Of a DNA stretch of 64,000 bases, positions 16,333 through 24,314 are shown in pieces. The translations under genes were made by a program, and so were the position numbers. The stretch comes from Lentzea jiangxiensis (GTDB lineage: Bacteria > Actinomycetota > Actinomycetes > Mycobacteriales > Pseudonocardiaceae). The first letter of the stretch is position 1; each line of letters starts with the position of its first letter. The notes below the pieces were generated by a model. It saw only the letters and a list, made by a program, of their open reading frames with translations. It ran no database searches and was not told where the DNA came from. Location of the stretch: contig NZ_FNIX01000003.1 of the NCBI RefSeq assembly GCF_900104175.1, forward strand, positions 248,001 through 312,000, read 5' to 3'.

Positions 16333-19300
16333 TCAGGAGGTGACGCGCACGTCCTTCACGGCACCTCGCCAGAAGTCGACGTTCTGGCCGTTGTACTTGG
16401 CTCGTCCGACCGCGAGAGCACCGGTGCTCGCGACGGCCGGTCCGGCGGTCGCGGTGGCGACGAGCACCCCGTCCACGTAGAGCCGGATCTCGCTTCCGCT
16501 CCTCTCACCCTTGAGCTCGTACCAGCGGCCGATCTCCGGCGTGACCTCGAACCGGGCGCGGTTGCCGCCCGGCGTGCTGAACGCGAAGGCGCCCTGTCCG
16601 TACTGCAGGTAGAAGGGGTTCTCCGCCTGACGTCCGTCCTGGCTCACCGCGGTGGCGTAGTTGCCGGGCAGTTCGTCCAGCCGCACCTTCGCGGACACGG
16701 CGTAGTCCTTGGTCGTGTCGACGACCGGACCGTAGGTCTCCGCCGAGCCGTTGCGGAGCTCGAGTGCGCCGTCCTTCCACGTGGCGCCGGTCGGGCTGAG
16801 GGTCAGCGGGTTCTTGCCCGTCGAGTCCTTCGCCGTGGTGCCCCTGGTCTCGTCGAGCTTCCACTCACCGCTGCCCGCGTACGGGTACGGCTTGCCGGCG
16901 TCGGCCCCGGCCTCGATCACGCGCCGGTTGATCTCGCGGACGGGACCGGGGTCGACCTTGATGCGCTTGCGGTCGTAGGTCCAGAGCCCGTTGAGCTCGC
17001 CTTCGAGGTCGGTGACCTGCGTGTAGACCGACGCCGACATCTCCGCGCGGGCCTGGCCGAGGTAGAACGTGCGGGTGTTGTCGACGTACTTCGCCGTCAG
17101 CGCCGCCTTGTCCGCCACGCCGCTGTAGATCGCGATCGGGGCGCCGGGCCACTGGTGTCCCGGCGTGCGCAGCGTGAAGCCGCCGTGCTCGCCGTCCACC
17201 ACGACGCGCTTGCCGTCGGGGCGGGCCGGGTCGGTGTTGTTGTAGTCGTGGTGGTCGATGACGTCGCCCCGGCCGCTGTCACCCTTGGAGGCGCAGCAGT
17301 TCACCCCGCTGTGCGCGTTGACGACCCGGCTCGGGTCGGCCGCCTTCACCTGGTCGGCGATCTGGCCGGTGGCGGTGCGGTCCCACTCGCCCCAGCCCTC
17401 GTTGAACACGATCCACGAGTAGATGGACGGGTGGTTGTGCAGCTGGTCCATCAGCTCGCGGCCCTCCTTGACGAAGGCCTGCTGGGCTGCGGGGTCGCTG
17501 CCGTCCTCGAGGGACACGAAGTCCTGCCACACCATGAGTCCCAGCCGGTCGGCGTGGTAGTACCAGCGGGCGGGCTCGGCCTTGATGTGCTTGCGGACGG
17601 AGTTGAAGCCGAGGTCCTTCTGCGCCTTCAGGTCGAAGACCAGCGCCTCGTCGCTCGGCGCGGTGTTCAGGCCGTCCGGGTAGAAGCCCTGGTCGAGCTG
17701 CATCAGGTGGAAGATCGGCTTGCCGTTGAGCGTGAGCTTCGGCGTGCCGCCGATGTTGGCGACGCCCGTGGACCGCATGCCGAAGTAGCTCTTGACCCTG
17801 TCCCGGCCGAGCGTGACGTCGAGCTTGTAGAGGTACGGGTCGTCCGGAGTCCACAGGTGCGCGTCCGGCACGGGCAGCTTGAGGTCCGTGTTCGCCGGTC
17901 CGGTGACGGTGCCGACCTGCCGGCCCCCGGCATCCCTGGCGACGGCCGTGACGGTGGCGTTGCCGGCGGACCGGACGTGGACCGTGAGCGAGCCGGTGGT
18001 GAGGTCCGGGGTCGTCTTGAGCTCGTCGATCCCCTGCTCCGCCACCGGTTCCATCCACACCGTCTGCCAGATGCCCGACGACGGCGTGTAGAAGATGCCG
18101 CTGGGGTTGGGCGACTGCTTGCCCTTGGGTTGGTGCGGTCCGGTGGTGTCGGTGACCGCGACGACGATCTCCTGCTCACCGCGCTTGAGGGCGTCGGTGA
18201 TGTCGGCGCTGAACGCCGTGTAGCCGCCGGTGTGCTCCGCGACGAGCTTGCCGTTGACCCACACCTTGGCGTGGTAGTCGACCGCGCCGAAGTGGAGCTT
18301 CAGCCGCTGGCCGCTGCCGATCCGCCAGTCGTGCGGGACGGAGACCGTGCGGCGGTAGAACATGTGGTCCTCGTGCCGCTCCAGCCCGGAGAGCTGCGAC
18401 TCGATCGGGTACGGCACCACGACCTTCTCGCGCAGCTTCTTGCCGAACACCGGCTGCTCGCCCGCCTTGGCGGCCGCGAACTCCCACGGACCGTTGAGGT
18501 TGAGCCACTTGTCGCGTTCCAGCTGCGGGCGCGGGTACTCCGGCAACGGGTTGCGCGCGTCGAAGTCCTCACCCCACGGCGTCCGGAGCCGTTCGGTGGA
18601 GACGTTCCCGGTCGTGCGGGCGGTCTTGGCGACCTTCCGGCCGTCGACCGCGAGCGCTCCGGCACCGTCGTAGTAGATCCGGACCCGCTGGCCCTTCAGC
18701 ACCCGCTCGCCCAGCCGGATCGTCGCCCGGTTGCGGCTCGTGGTGATCAGCGAGATCGGGAACGGGGTGGCGTCCACCTCGATCCGCAGGTGGTCCTCCA
18801 GGTCCTGCGTGCCGGTGACGCGACCGCCGAAGTCCGCGGTGAGCGTGCGCCCGTCCCGGGAGACCTCGGCCGTGCGCGGCACGACCTGGAAGTCCGGGGG
18901 CGGCGTGAACGCGGTCGTGGGCACGAGCTGCTTGGCGGTGGTCGCGCTCGACCAGCGCAGGAACATGTTGGCGCCGCCGGTGTCCTGGAACATCTCCAGC
19001 TTGAACGCGTACTGGCGCCCGGCGGTGAGCGCCACCGGCGCGCTGGTCTGCTCCCGGTCCCAGTCGCCGACCCAGTGGTCGATCACCGGCTGGTCGTCGA
19101 TCAGCAGCCGGAACCCGTTGTCCCCGATGGCGTGGAAGGTGTAGTCACCGGACTGCGGCACCGCGATCTGCCCGGTCCAGCGGGCGGTCGTGTGTTCGGT
19201 GCGGCCGTTCAGGAACCCGAAGACACCGGTCAGGTCGCCGTGGTTGACGTCGGCGTCCAGCACGGTGCCACCCAGCGTCGCGAAATCCCGCGCGCCCGGT

Positions 19301-19425
19301 ACCGACATGCTGAAGTACTCGCCCTTCAGGCCGTGCACGGGCTCGGCGGCGCTCGCGGGTGACGTCCCGGGCGCTATGCCCAACGCCAGCAGCAGAGCGA
19401 CGAGTACGGGGGCGGCTTTCTTCAT
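16333..19425 (-). CDS. Secreted PA14-domain GH2-type glycoside hydrolase with C-terminal LamG-like domain
   Basis: A 1030-residue exported enzyme. Signal peptide about 1-26, PA14 domain about 28-170 (carbohydrate binding), a linker beta module, then the GH2 sandwich, immunoglobulin and TIM-barrel domains about 300-830, and a LamG/concanavalin-like domain about 845-1030. Candidate catalytic glutamates are in WIVFNEGWGEWD (acid/base) and VVDGEHGGF (nucleophile). The substrate (beta-galactoside, glucuronide or arabinoside) is not evident. The ATG at 19425 is supported by GGGGA upstream. It precedes lacI on the same strand. The promoter region contains a weak LacI-type site and a distinct TTACAACGTTGTAA palindrome, so it may answer to two regulators. 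Confidence 0.85.
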   Translation of the reverse strand: MKKAAPVLVALLLALGIAPGTSPASAAEPVHGLKGEYFSMSVPGARDFATLGGTVLDADVNHGDLTGVFGFLNGRTEHTTARWTGQIAVPQSGDYTFHAIGDNGFRLLIDDQPVIDHWVGDWDREQTSAPVALTAGRQYAFKLEMFQDTGGANMFLRWSSATTAKQLVPTTAFTPPPDFQVVPRTAEVSRDGRTLTADFGGRVTGTQDLEDHLRIEVDATPFPISLITTSRNRATIRLGERVLKGQRVRIYYDGAGALAVDGRKVAKTARTTGNVSTERLRTPWGEDFDARNPLPEYPRPQLERDKWLNLNGPWEFAAAKAGEQPVFGKKLREKVVVPYPIESQLSGLERHEDHMFYRRTVSVPHDWRIGSGQRLKLHFGAVDYHAKVWVNGKLVAEHTGGYTAFSADITDALKRGEQEIVVAVTDTTGPHQPKGKQSPNPSGIFYTPSSGIWQTVWMEPVAEQGIDELKTTPDLTTGSLTVHVRSAGNATVTAVARDAGGRQVGTVTGPANTDLKLPVPDAHLWTPDDPYLYKLDVTLGRDRVKSYFGMRSTGVANIGGTPKLTLNGKPIFHLMQLDQGFYPDGLNTAPSDEALVFDLKAQKDLGFNSVRKHIKAEPARWYYHADRLGLMVWQDFVSLEDGSDPAAQQAFVKEGRELMDQLHNHPSIYSWIVFNEGWGEWDRTATGQIADQVKAADPSRVVNAHSGVNCCASKGDSGRGDVIDHHDYNNTDPARPDGKRVVVDGEHGGFTLRTPGHQWPGAPIAIYSGVADKAALTAKYVDNTRTFYLGQARAEMSASVYTQVTDLEGELNGLWTYDRKRIKVDPGPVREINRRVIEAGADAGKPYPYAGSGEWKLDETRGTTAKDSTGKNPLTLSPTGATWKDGALELRNGSAETYGPVVDTTKDYAVSAKVRLDELPGNYATAVSQDGRQAENPFYLQYGQGAFAFSTPGGNRARFEVTPEIGRWYELKGERSGSEIRLYVDGVLVATATAGPAVASTGALAVGRAKYNGQNVDFWRGAVKDVRVTS

Positions 19426-19445
19426 CGGCGAAGATCCCCTTCGTT

Positions 19446-19470
19446 TTACAACGTTGTAAGAGCGCTCCCA
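19446..19470. promoter_or_regulatory. Two adjoining operator-like sites: TTACAACGTTGTAA and GAGCGCTCCCA
   Basis: A perfect 14-bp palindrome (19446-19459) abuts a CebR/LacI-like half-perfect site (19460-19470). Read leftward it is TGGGAGCGCTCTTA, 21-45 bases upstream of the GH2 start. The same 14-mer recurs at 62963-62976. Confidence 0.65.
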
Positions 19471-19485
19471 CACATCAACGCACAC

Positions 19486-19786
19486 GATTCAACAGTCGGG
19501 CTACGGCCGTTCGGAGGTAACAGGCATGTCAAACCGGACAAGTTTCCGGGAACCGCGTTGTTCGGTGCCGAGGTCTGGAAGCAGTCCAGACCTCGGCGGG
19601 GACGTTTGGTCGGCAGGGCGGCGGCGGTCCCCTTACGCCGTGGCGCTGTCGGCGGTCCACCGGACCGAACCCGGGTCCCGCACTGGCGTGCGCAGCGCGT
19701 CCTCACCCGCCAACCGCACCGGCGGCCGGACCCGTCGCGCTGCGTTGCCGCCGGCCTCGAAGACCTCGGCGGTCGACCCTGCGAGG
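19486..19786. other. Intergenic region with a gene-end duplication
   Basis: Apart from the HAD-like remnant described separately, these 301 bases contain no recognisable gene. A short direct echo (AGTCCAGACCTCGGC-like segments near 19570 and 19590) is visible. Confidence 0.35.
19633..19776 (-). pseudogene. Remnant of a second HAD phosphatase C-terminus
   Basis: Read on the minus strand, about 47 residues including FEAGGN, GEDALRTP and SVRW line up with the C-terminal part (FEDSGN, GEDALRTP, SVRW) of the intact HAD gene immediately upstream. The DNA is clearly similar (for example GCGCAGCGCGTCCTCACC in both). No start or catalytic N-terminal half remains. It is best read as the residue of a tandem duplication or of a recombined homologue. 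Confidence 0.6.
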
Positions 19787-20431
19787 TCACGAAGACCGGC
19801 GGAGCTCCCCCGACACCTCGACCCCGGCACCGGCCCACCGGACCGAACGCAGATCCCGCACCACCACCGGCGCCGGCGTCCGCAGCGCGTCCTCACCGAC
19901 CCCGACGACGGTGGCCGCCCCGGCGGCGAGGCCCGCCGCGATCCCGTTGCCGCTGTCCTCGAAGACCAGGCAGTCCCCGATCGGCACGCCGAGCTTGTGC
20001 GCCGCGGTCAGGTAGCCCTCCGGGTCCGGTTTGCCGCGCGTGACGTCGTCGCCGTTGATCACCACGGGCGGCAACGGGATCCCGACGGCGGCCAGCCGGA
20101 CCGCCAGCAGTCCGGGCGGGGCCGAGGTGACCAGCGCCCAGTTGCCCGGCAGCGAGTCCACCAGCTCGCGGGCTCCGGGGATCGCGGTGGTCGAGCCGGC
20201 GTCGGCGGTCTCGATGTCGTTGATCCGCCGCAGCGCCTCGGCGTGCGCGGAGGCGGGTACGTGCAGGCGGACGGTGTCCGTGGCGCGGCGGCCGTGCAGG
20301 CCGCGCAGGACCTCGGCCGGGTCGACACCGTACTCGTGCGCCCACTGCGTCCACGCCCGTTCGGCGGCGACCGTGGAGTCGGTGAGCACGCCGTCCATGT
20401 CGAACAGGACCGCCTGACAGGCCAGTTTCAT
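19787..20431 (-). CDS. HAD-superfamily phosphatase (sugar-phosphatase/beta-phosphoglucomutase-like)
   Basis: A 214-residue enzyme with HAD motif I FDMDGVLTDS (nucleophile Asp near residue 10), motif II VTSAPP, the motif III lysine in GKPDPEGY and motif IV VFEDSGNG. The cap pattern is that of small sugar-phosphate phosphatases. Its ATG overlaps the stop of the DUF6510 gene as ATGA, so translation is probably coupled. It closes a four-gene operon with a sulfite-oxidase-like protein, a ferredoxin reductase and DUF6510. The functional link to those redox proteins is not obvious. Confidence 0.85.
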   Translation of the reverse strand: MKLACQAVLFDMDGVLTDSTVAAERAWTQWAHEYGVDPAEVLRGLHGRRATDTVRLHVPASAHAEALRRINDIETADAGSTTAIPGARELVDSLPGNWALVTSAPPGLLAVRLAAVGIPLPPVVINGDDVTRGKPDPEGYLTAAHKLGVPIGDCLVFEDSGNGIAAGLAAGAATVVGVGEDALRTPAPVVVRDLRSVRWAGAGVEVSGELRRSS

Positions 20432-20703
20432 GACAGCGGGATCTCCAGGCTCACGGTGCCGCGCAGGTCGAGCCACGCGCGGTCGCGACCGCGGACGAGC
20501 CGCAGCACGACCTCCTCGCAGTGCGGGCAGCGCGCGACCGTGCCGGGGGCGTTGCGGTAGACGCGCAGGGTCGCCACTGACCCCTTGTAGCCGCAGGCCG
20601 AGCACTGCCCGGTCGCCGCCGTCAGATCCACCGCGAAGATCTCCCGCAGGTCCCCCGCCAGCGCGTTGCCGTCGACGTGGCCACCGGCGTGGTCGTCGCT
20701 CAT
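20428..20703 (-). CDS. DUF6510 zinc-ribbon-like small protein
   Basis: A 91-residue protein with CSACGYKG (about 34-41) and CPHCEE (about 59-64), two Cys pairs that probably bind zinc. The shape fits the DUF6510 family, which accompanies FAD/NAD reductases and sulfite-oxidase-like molybdoproteins in actinobacteria. It lies 14 bases behind the reductase gene and overlaps the HAD gene by four bases. Its biochemical role is unknown; a small electron-transfer or chaperone role in the cassette is speculation. Confidence 0.75.
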   Translation of the reverse strand: MSDDHAGGHVDGNALAGDLREIFAVDLTAATGQCSACGYKGSVATLRVYRNAPGTVARCPHCEEVVLRLVRGRDRAWLDLRGTVSLEIPLS

Positions 20704-20717
20704 CGGTGCTCTCCTGT

Positions 20718-21458
20718 TCAGCCGAAGCGTTCGGTGCGGACGCGGCGCGGGTCGTGCCCCAGTGCCACGAGGACGTCGGACACCGTCTCGACGAACCCGG
20801 TGGGTCCGCACACGAAGACGTCGGGGGTGAACTCGGCGGGCCATCCGTGCGTGTTGAGGGTGGCCACACCCAGCCGGCCCGGCGGCTCCGGAGAACCTTC
20901 CGGGGCCTGCCGGGTGTACACGACCCGCACGTCCAGACCTGCGTCCTCACGGGCACGGCGGCGCAGTTCGCCGGCGTAGAAGACGTCCTCGGGCGTGCGC
21001 ACCGAGTAGATCAGCCGGAACGGCACGCGACTGCCCTCGGCCGCACGCGTGCGGACCATCGCCATCAGCGGCGCGATGCCCGAGCCACCCGCCACGAGCG
21101 TCACGGGTGACTGACTCGTCGCACGCCACACGAAATAGCCACCGACCGGGCCGCGCAGCTCGACCTCGGCCCCGACGGGCAGCACGTCGCACAGGTACGG
21201 CGACACCTCGCCGTCCGCGATCCGTTGCACGCTCAGCTCGATGCGCTCCCCGTCCGGCACGGAGGAGATCGAGTAGCTGCGCTGCACCGAGTAGCCGTCC
21301 TCGGCGGTGAGCCGGACGTCGACGTGCTGCCCCGGCAGGTGACCGGGCCAGCCGGGCACGTCGAACACCAGGCCGCGCGCGCTCTTCGTCAGGTCGGTGG
21401 CCTCGGCCAGTCCGGCCACCCGCCAGGTCAGTCGCCCTGGTACCGCTGCTCGCGCCAT
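20718..21458 (-). CDS. Ferredoxin reductase-like FAD/NAD(P)-binding oxidoreductase
   Basis: A 246-residue protein with the FNR fold: the FAD-binding RSYSISS motif (about 64-70), a glycine-rich NAD-binding segment LVAGGSGIAPLMAM and the C-terminal VFVCGPTGFVETV. There is no iron-sulfur domain, so it probably passes electrons to or from a partner. The gene start lies 31 bases inside the preceding sulfite-oxidase-like gene, which indicates tight co-expression. In this gene pairing the reductase is a plausible electron partner of the molybdopterin protein. Confidence 0.87.
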   Translation of the reverse strand: MARAAVPGRLTWRVAGLAEATDLTKSARGLVFDVPGWPGHLPGQHVDVRLTAEDGYSVQRSYSISSVPDGERIELSVQRIADGEVSPYLCDVLPVGAEVELRGPVGGYFVWRATSQSPVTLVAGGSGIAPLMAMVRTRAAEGSRVPFRLIYSVRTPEDVFYAGELRRRAREDAGLDVRVVYTRQAPEGSPEPPGRLGVATLNTHGWPAEFTPDVFVCGPTGFVETVSDVLVALGHDPRRVRTERFG

Positions 21459-22027
21459 GGGTCTCCGTAGTCGTGGTAGCCCGCGCTTTCCCAGAAGCCG
21501 GGTTCGTCCTCGAGCAGCAACTGGATCCCGCGGACCCACTTCGCCGACTTCCAGAAGTACAGGTGCGGCACCAGCAGCCGCGCCGGGCCGCCGTGCTCGG
21601 GCGTGAGCTCCTCGTCGTCGTAGCGGTAGGCGATCCACGCCTGCCCGTCGAGCAGGTCCTCCAGCGGCAGGTTCGTCGTGTAGCCGCCGTAGGACTGCAC
21701 GAGCGCGTAGTCCGCGGCCGTCTCCACGTCCTCCAGCAGCACGTCCAGCGAGACGCCCTTCCAACGGGTGCCGAGCTTGGACCACTTGGTGACGCAGTGG
21801 ATGTCGGTCGTGATCTTCTCCGCCGGCAGCTCGATCAGCTGCTGCCACGACCAGTCGTGGCGCTGACCGGCCTCCGTGCTGACGGTGAACTGCCACCGGT
21901 CGGTCGTGATCCGCGGCGTCGGTCCCGCGGTGAGGACCGGGAAGTCCTCCGCCAGGTACTGGCCGGGCGGGAGCTGCGCGTCCGGTGACCGGCGTCGCCC
22001 GGAGAAACCGGGAGAGACGATTGGCAT
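21428..22027 (-). CDS. Sulfite oxidase-like molybdopterin-binding protein
   Basis: A 199-residue protein of the SUOX/YedY-type molybdopterin fold, with the molybdenum-ligand cysteine in DIHCVTKWSK and downstream motifs YGGYTTNLP and EHGGPARLLVPHLYFWKSAKWV typical of the family. There is no signal peptide, so it is probably cytoplasmic. The start at 22027 (MPIVSPGF) is chosen over an upstream in-frame codon because the family begins near there. It is the first gene of the operon with the ferredoxin reductase, DUF6510 and HAD proteins. The substrate is unknown; homologues reduce S- or N-oxides rather than oxidise sulfite. Confidence 0.87.
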   Translation of the reverse strand: MPIVSPGFSGRRRSPDAQLPPGQYLAEDFPVLTAGPTPRITTDRWQFTVSTEAGQRHDWSWQQLIELPAEKITTDIHCVTKWSKLGTRWKGVSLDVLLEDVETAADYALVQSYGGYTTNLPLEDLLDGQAWIAYRYDDEELTPEHGGPARLLVPHLYFWKSAKWVRGIQLLLEDEPGFWESAGYHDYGDPWREQRYQGD

Positions 22028-22129
22028 CGTGCCAGTAGACGACACCGGCGCGCCGGGCGCCACCGATGATCTCGGAGGTCACAGGGACGTGCGGGCGAGA
22101 CGACCGGGACCACCACGGTGATCCGGATG

Positions 22130-22610
22130 AACCGCCCGGAGCACGCGACGCCGCGAGTGCAGCCTCGTTGCTGGAGCGCATGGCTTGGACGCATGCGGTA
22201 GCTGGGCAGGCAGATGAGACCGAACGCGCCTGGCTACCGCTGCGGAGGTCGTTCATCAAGCCAGCAACCGACCCGAACCAGACTGGGTGTTCTGGGTCGA
22301 CGAAGACGAGATCAAGATCATGAGTGGACGTTGCTGGACGCAACTCCGCCGACCACTGCGCGCGGTCCCGCTGCTCGAAGACGGCCTCAGTCGCTTCGAT
22401 GACACGCACGCCCGAGACAAGGCGATCTACCTGACGTCCCTTGCACACGCCTACCTCGACGCAGGCGAGGTTGAACAGTCAGCAACCATCACACAGCGCG
22501 CAATCGACCTCGCGATGGGCGTAGGCTCGGTGCGGCCGGTCGAGCGCATCAGCAGAGTGACTGATCGACTTCGGCCGCACCACTCCCTCTCGTCCGTGAC
22601 TAGCGTCCTG
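22130..22610 (+). pseudogene. Remnant of an XRE-type regulator with C-terminal TPR domain
   Basis: A fragment containing DWVFWVDEDEIKIMSGRCW, LRRPLRAVPLLEDGLSRF and a TPR helix pair is the C-terminus of the large actinobacterial helix-turn-helix/TPR regulators. The preceding part (LLERMAWTHAVAGQADETERA) lies in a different frame, with an indel near 22230, and the whole DNA-binding half is missing. An in-frame stop also precedes the second part. It is a 5'-truncated, frameshifted relic. Confidence 0.7.
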
Positions 22611-22629
22611 GGCGCCGCAGCAGGACTGC

Positions 22630-22959
22630 CTACCGTTCGTCAACGGATTTGTCGAGCCACGCCTTGTAGTCCTCGGGAGCTTCGACGATGGAGATAGCCG
22701 TGAGTTCCGGGTTGTCCCACGGGTGCTCCTGAAGCAGGTGCGCCTCCAACGCGGAATACCTGTCGGCCGTGGTCCTGAGGGTGACCTGCCACTCCTCGCC
22801 CTCGCCCATCTCACCGTTGTGCCAGAAGAACGATGTGTTCGGCCCGGAAACGAGGGCAGCCCCTGCCAGACGAGCCGCCACGGCAGAGCGAGCAAGGCTC
22901 GCGGCGGTGTCGCGATTGTCAGCAGTCGTCGTCACCTGCAAGTAGTCACTCACACCCAC
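22630..22959 (-). CDS. cutA: CutA1-family divalent-cation tolerance protein
   Basis: A 109-residue protein of the usual CutA1 length and ferredoxin-like pattern: the N-terminal YLQVTTTADNRDTAASLAR, the central FFWHNGEMGEGEEWQVTLRT and the C-terminal HPWDNPELTAISI. CutA1 forms trimers and has been linked to copper tolerance, though its biochemical role remains unclear. Two GTG codons (22959 and 22953) could serve as start. The gene sits between two pseudogenes in a decayed stretch, apparently as an intact survivor. It has no visible operon partner. Confidence 0.88.
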   Translation of the reverse strand: MGVSDYLQVTTTADNRDTAASLARSAVAARLAGAALVSGPNTSFFWHNGEMGEGEEWQVTLRTTADRYSALEAHLLQEHPWDNPELTAISIVEAPEDYKAWLDKSVDER

Positions 22960-23054
22960 AGCCTATTGCGCCGGTGATCCAGCGCGCTGCCGATCGGACC
23001 ATGCCCATGCCTGCCGCGTCCTAATCGTTTTCGCGCCTTCATGTTCCCAAATGC

Positions 23055-23364
23055 TGGGACTTCGCCGTCGGAGAACGGCAGCGGACCGGCGATGTCGGCC
23101 ACGCGCAGGTCCGCGTCCGCACCGAGCCGCAGGCGCGCCCATGCCCGCGCTCACGTCGAAGCCGCTGACGACGGCGCCCCGTTCCCGCAACGCCGCGAAC
23201 AACGGACCCGCACCGCAGCCGGCGTCGAGCACCCGCCGCCCTGCCACGTCCCCGGCCAGCCCCAGCACCGCCGGACGCTCGTAGTAGGCGTTCTGCAGGC
23301 TCGTCCCGTTGTCCAGGTCGTACGCCTCGGCCACGGCGTCGTAGTCGCTCACGCAGTCGATCAT
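23055..23364 (-). pseudogene. Truncated SAM-dependent methyltransferase
   Basis: The start overlaps the lgt stop. The first 75 residues carry a good class I methyltransferase motif (LDAGCGAGPLF, then GFDVSAGM). The frame then breaks: a small deletion near 23140 moves the continuation (RLRLGADADLRVADIAGPLPF) to another frame, and homology stops abruptly near 23060 where motif III should begin. At least half the protein is missing, so the enzyme cannot be active. Confidence 0.7.
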
Positions 23365-24251
23365 GTCTGGACTCCGCGTTCGCCGGTTCGTGCCCGAGGC
23401 GCCGAACCGGACCCGAGGTCCTCGCGACCGGGGTGCCGCCGTGCCGACCACAGCGTCAGCGCGGCGGCGCCCAGCCCCAGCAGCAGCGACGTCCAGATGT
23501 TGAGGCGCAGGCCCAGAACCGTGTTCGCCGCGTCGATCCGCAGCGCCTCGATCCACAGCCTGCCCAGGGTGTAGAGCACCACGTACAGGCCGAACGCGCG
23601 GCCGTGCCCGAGCCGGAACCGGCGGTCCGCCCAGATCACCGCGGCGGCCACGCCGAAGGTCCACAGCAGCTCGTAGAGGAACGCCGGGTGGAACGTCCCC
23701 AGCACCACCGGCTGTCCGTCCGCGCCGACGACCGCGCGGCCGGCCTGCAGGTCCCACTCGTGGATCGTCAACGCCCACGGCAGGTCGGTCGGGGCGCCGT
23801 GGAGCTCGTTGTTGAACCAGTTGCCGAGCCGGCCGATGCCTTGGGCCAGCGCGATTCCCGGTGCGGCGGTGTCCGCCAGTGGAGGCAGCGCCACGCCCGC
23901 GCGCTTCGCACCGATCCATGCCCCGAGCGCGCCGAGGGCGATCGCGCCCCACACGCCCATGCCGCCCTCCCAGATGTAGAGGGCCTTCACGGGATCGCCA
24001 CCGGGGCCGAAGTAGGGCTGCCACGTCGTCGCCACGTGGTGGAGCCGGGCGCCGACGACGCCGAACGGAACGCCCCACGTCGCGATCTGGCTGACGACGC
24101 CGGGCCGGCCGCCGCGCCGGACGTAGCGGCGTTCGGTCAGCCAGGCGGCGACGAGGACACCCGCGATGATGCAGAACGCGTAGGCGCGGATCGGCACGGG
24201 ATCGAGGTGCCAGACGCCCTGGGTCGGGCTCGGGATGGCCGCGAGCAGCAT
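23361..24251 (-). CDS. lgt: Prolipoprotein diacylglyceryl transferase
   Basis: A 296-residue, seven-helix membrane enzyme that transfers diacylglycerol from phosphatidylglycerol to the lipobox cysteine of prolipoproteins. The diagnostic Lgt signature GRLGNWFNNELHG is present at about 140-152, along with the N-terminal PIRAYAF and the C-terminal LYTLGRLWIEALRID regions. The start at 24251 fits the family length, but no ribosome site is visible in front of it. A terminator for the upstream gene ends only 18 bases before the start. Its stop overlaps the ATG of the broken methyltransferase. Actinomycetes often carry more than one lgt. Confidence 0.92.
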   Translation of the reverse strand: MLLAAIPSPTQGVWHLDPVPIRAYAFCIIAGVLVAAWLTERRYVRRGGRPGVVSQIATWGVPFGVVGARLHHVATTWQPYFGPGGDPVKALYIWEGGMGVWGAIALGALGAWIGAKRAGVALPPLADTAAPGIALAQGIGRLGNWFNNELHGAPTDLPWALTIHEWDLQAGRAVVGADGQPVVLGTFHPAFLYELLWTFGVAAAVIWADRRFRLGHGRAFGLYVVLYTLGRLWIEALRIDAANTVLGLRLNIWTSLLLGLGAAALTLWSARRHPGREDLGSGSAPRARTGERGVQT

Positions 24252-24269
24252 CGCGCCAGGCTGGTGAAG

Positions 24270-24305
24270 CCGGGGCCTGTGCGATGTGAAGTGCGCAGGC
24301 CCCGG
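24270..24305 (-). terminator. Hairpin terminator downstream of the X-Pro peptidase gene
   Basis: Arms at 24270-24282 and 24293-24305 make a 13-bp GC-rich stem with one G-T pair and a 10-base loop, ten bases past the stop at 24315. Confidence 0.8.
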
Positions 24306-24314
24306 TTCCGCGGG

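Noticed and set aside
17155..19362. Plus-strand frame over the GH2 gene
   Set aside because: Antisense shadow of a well-supported GH2 enzyme.
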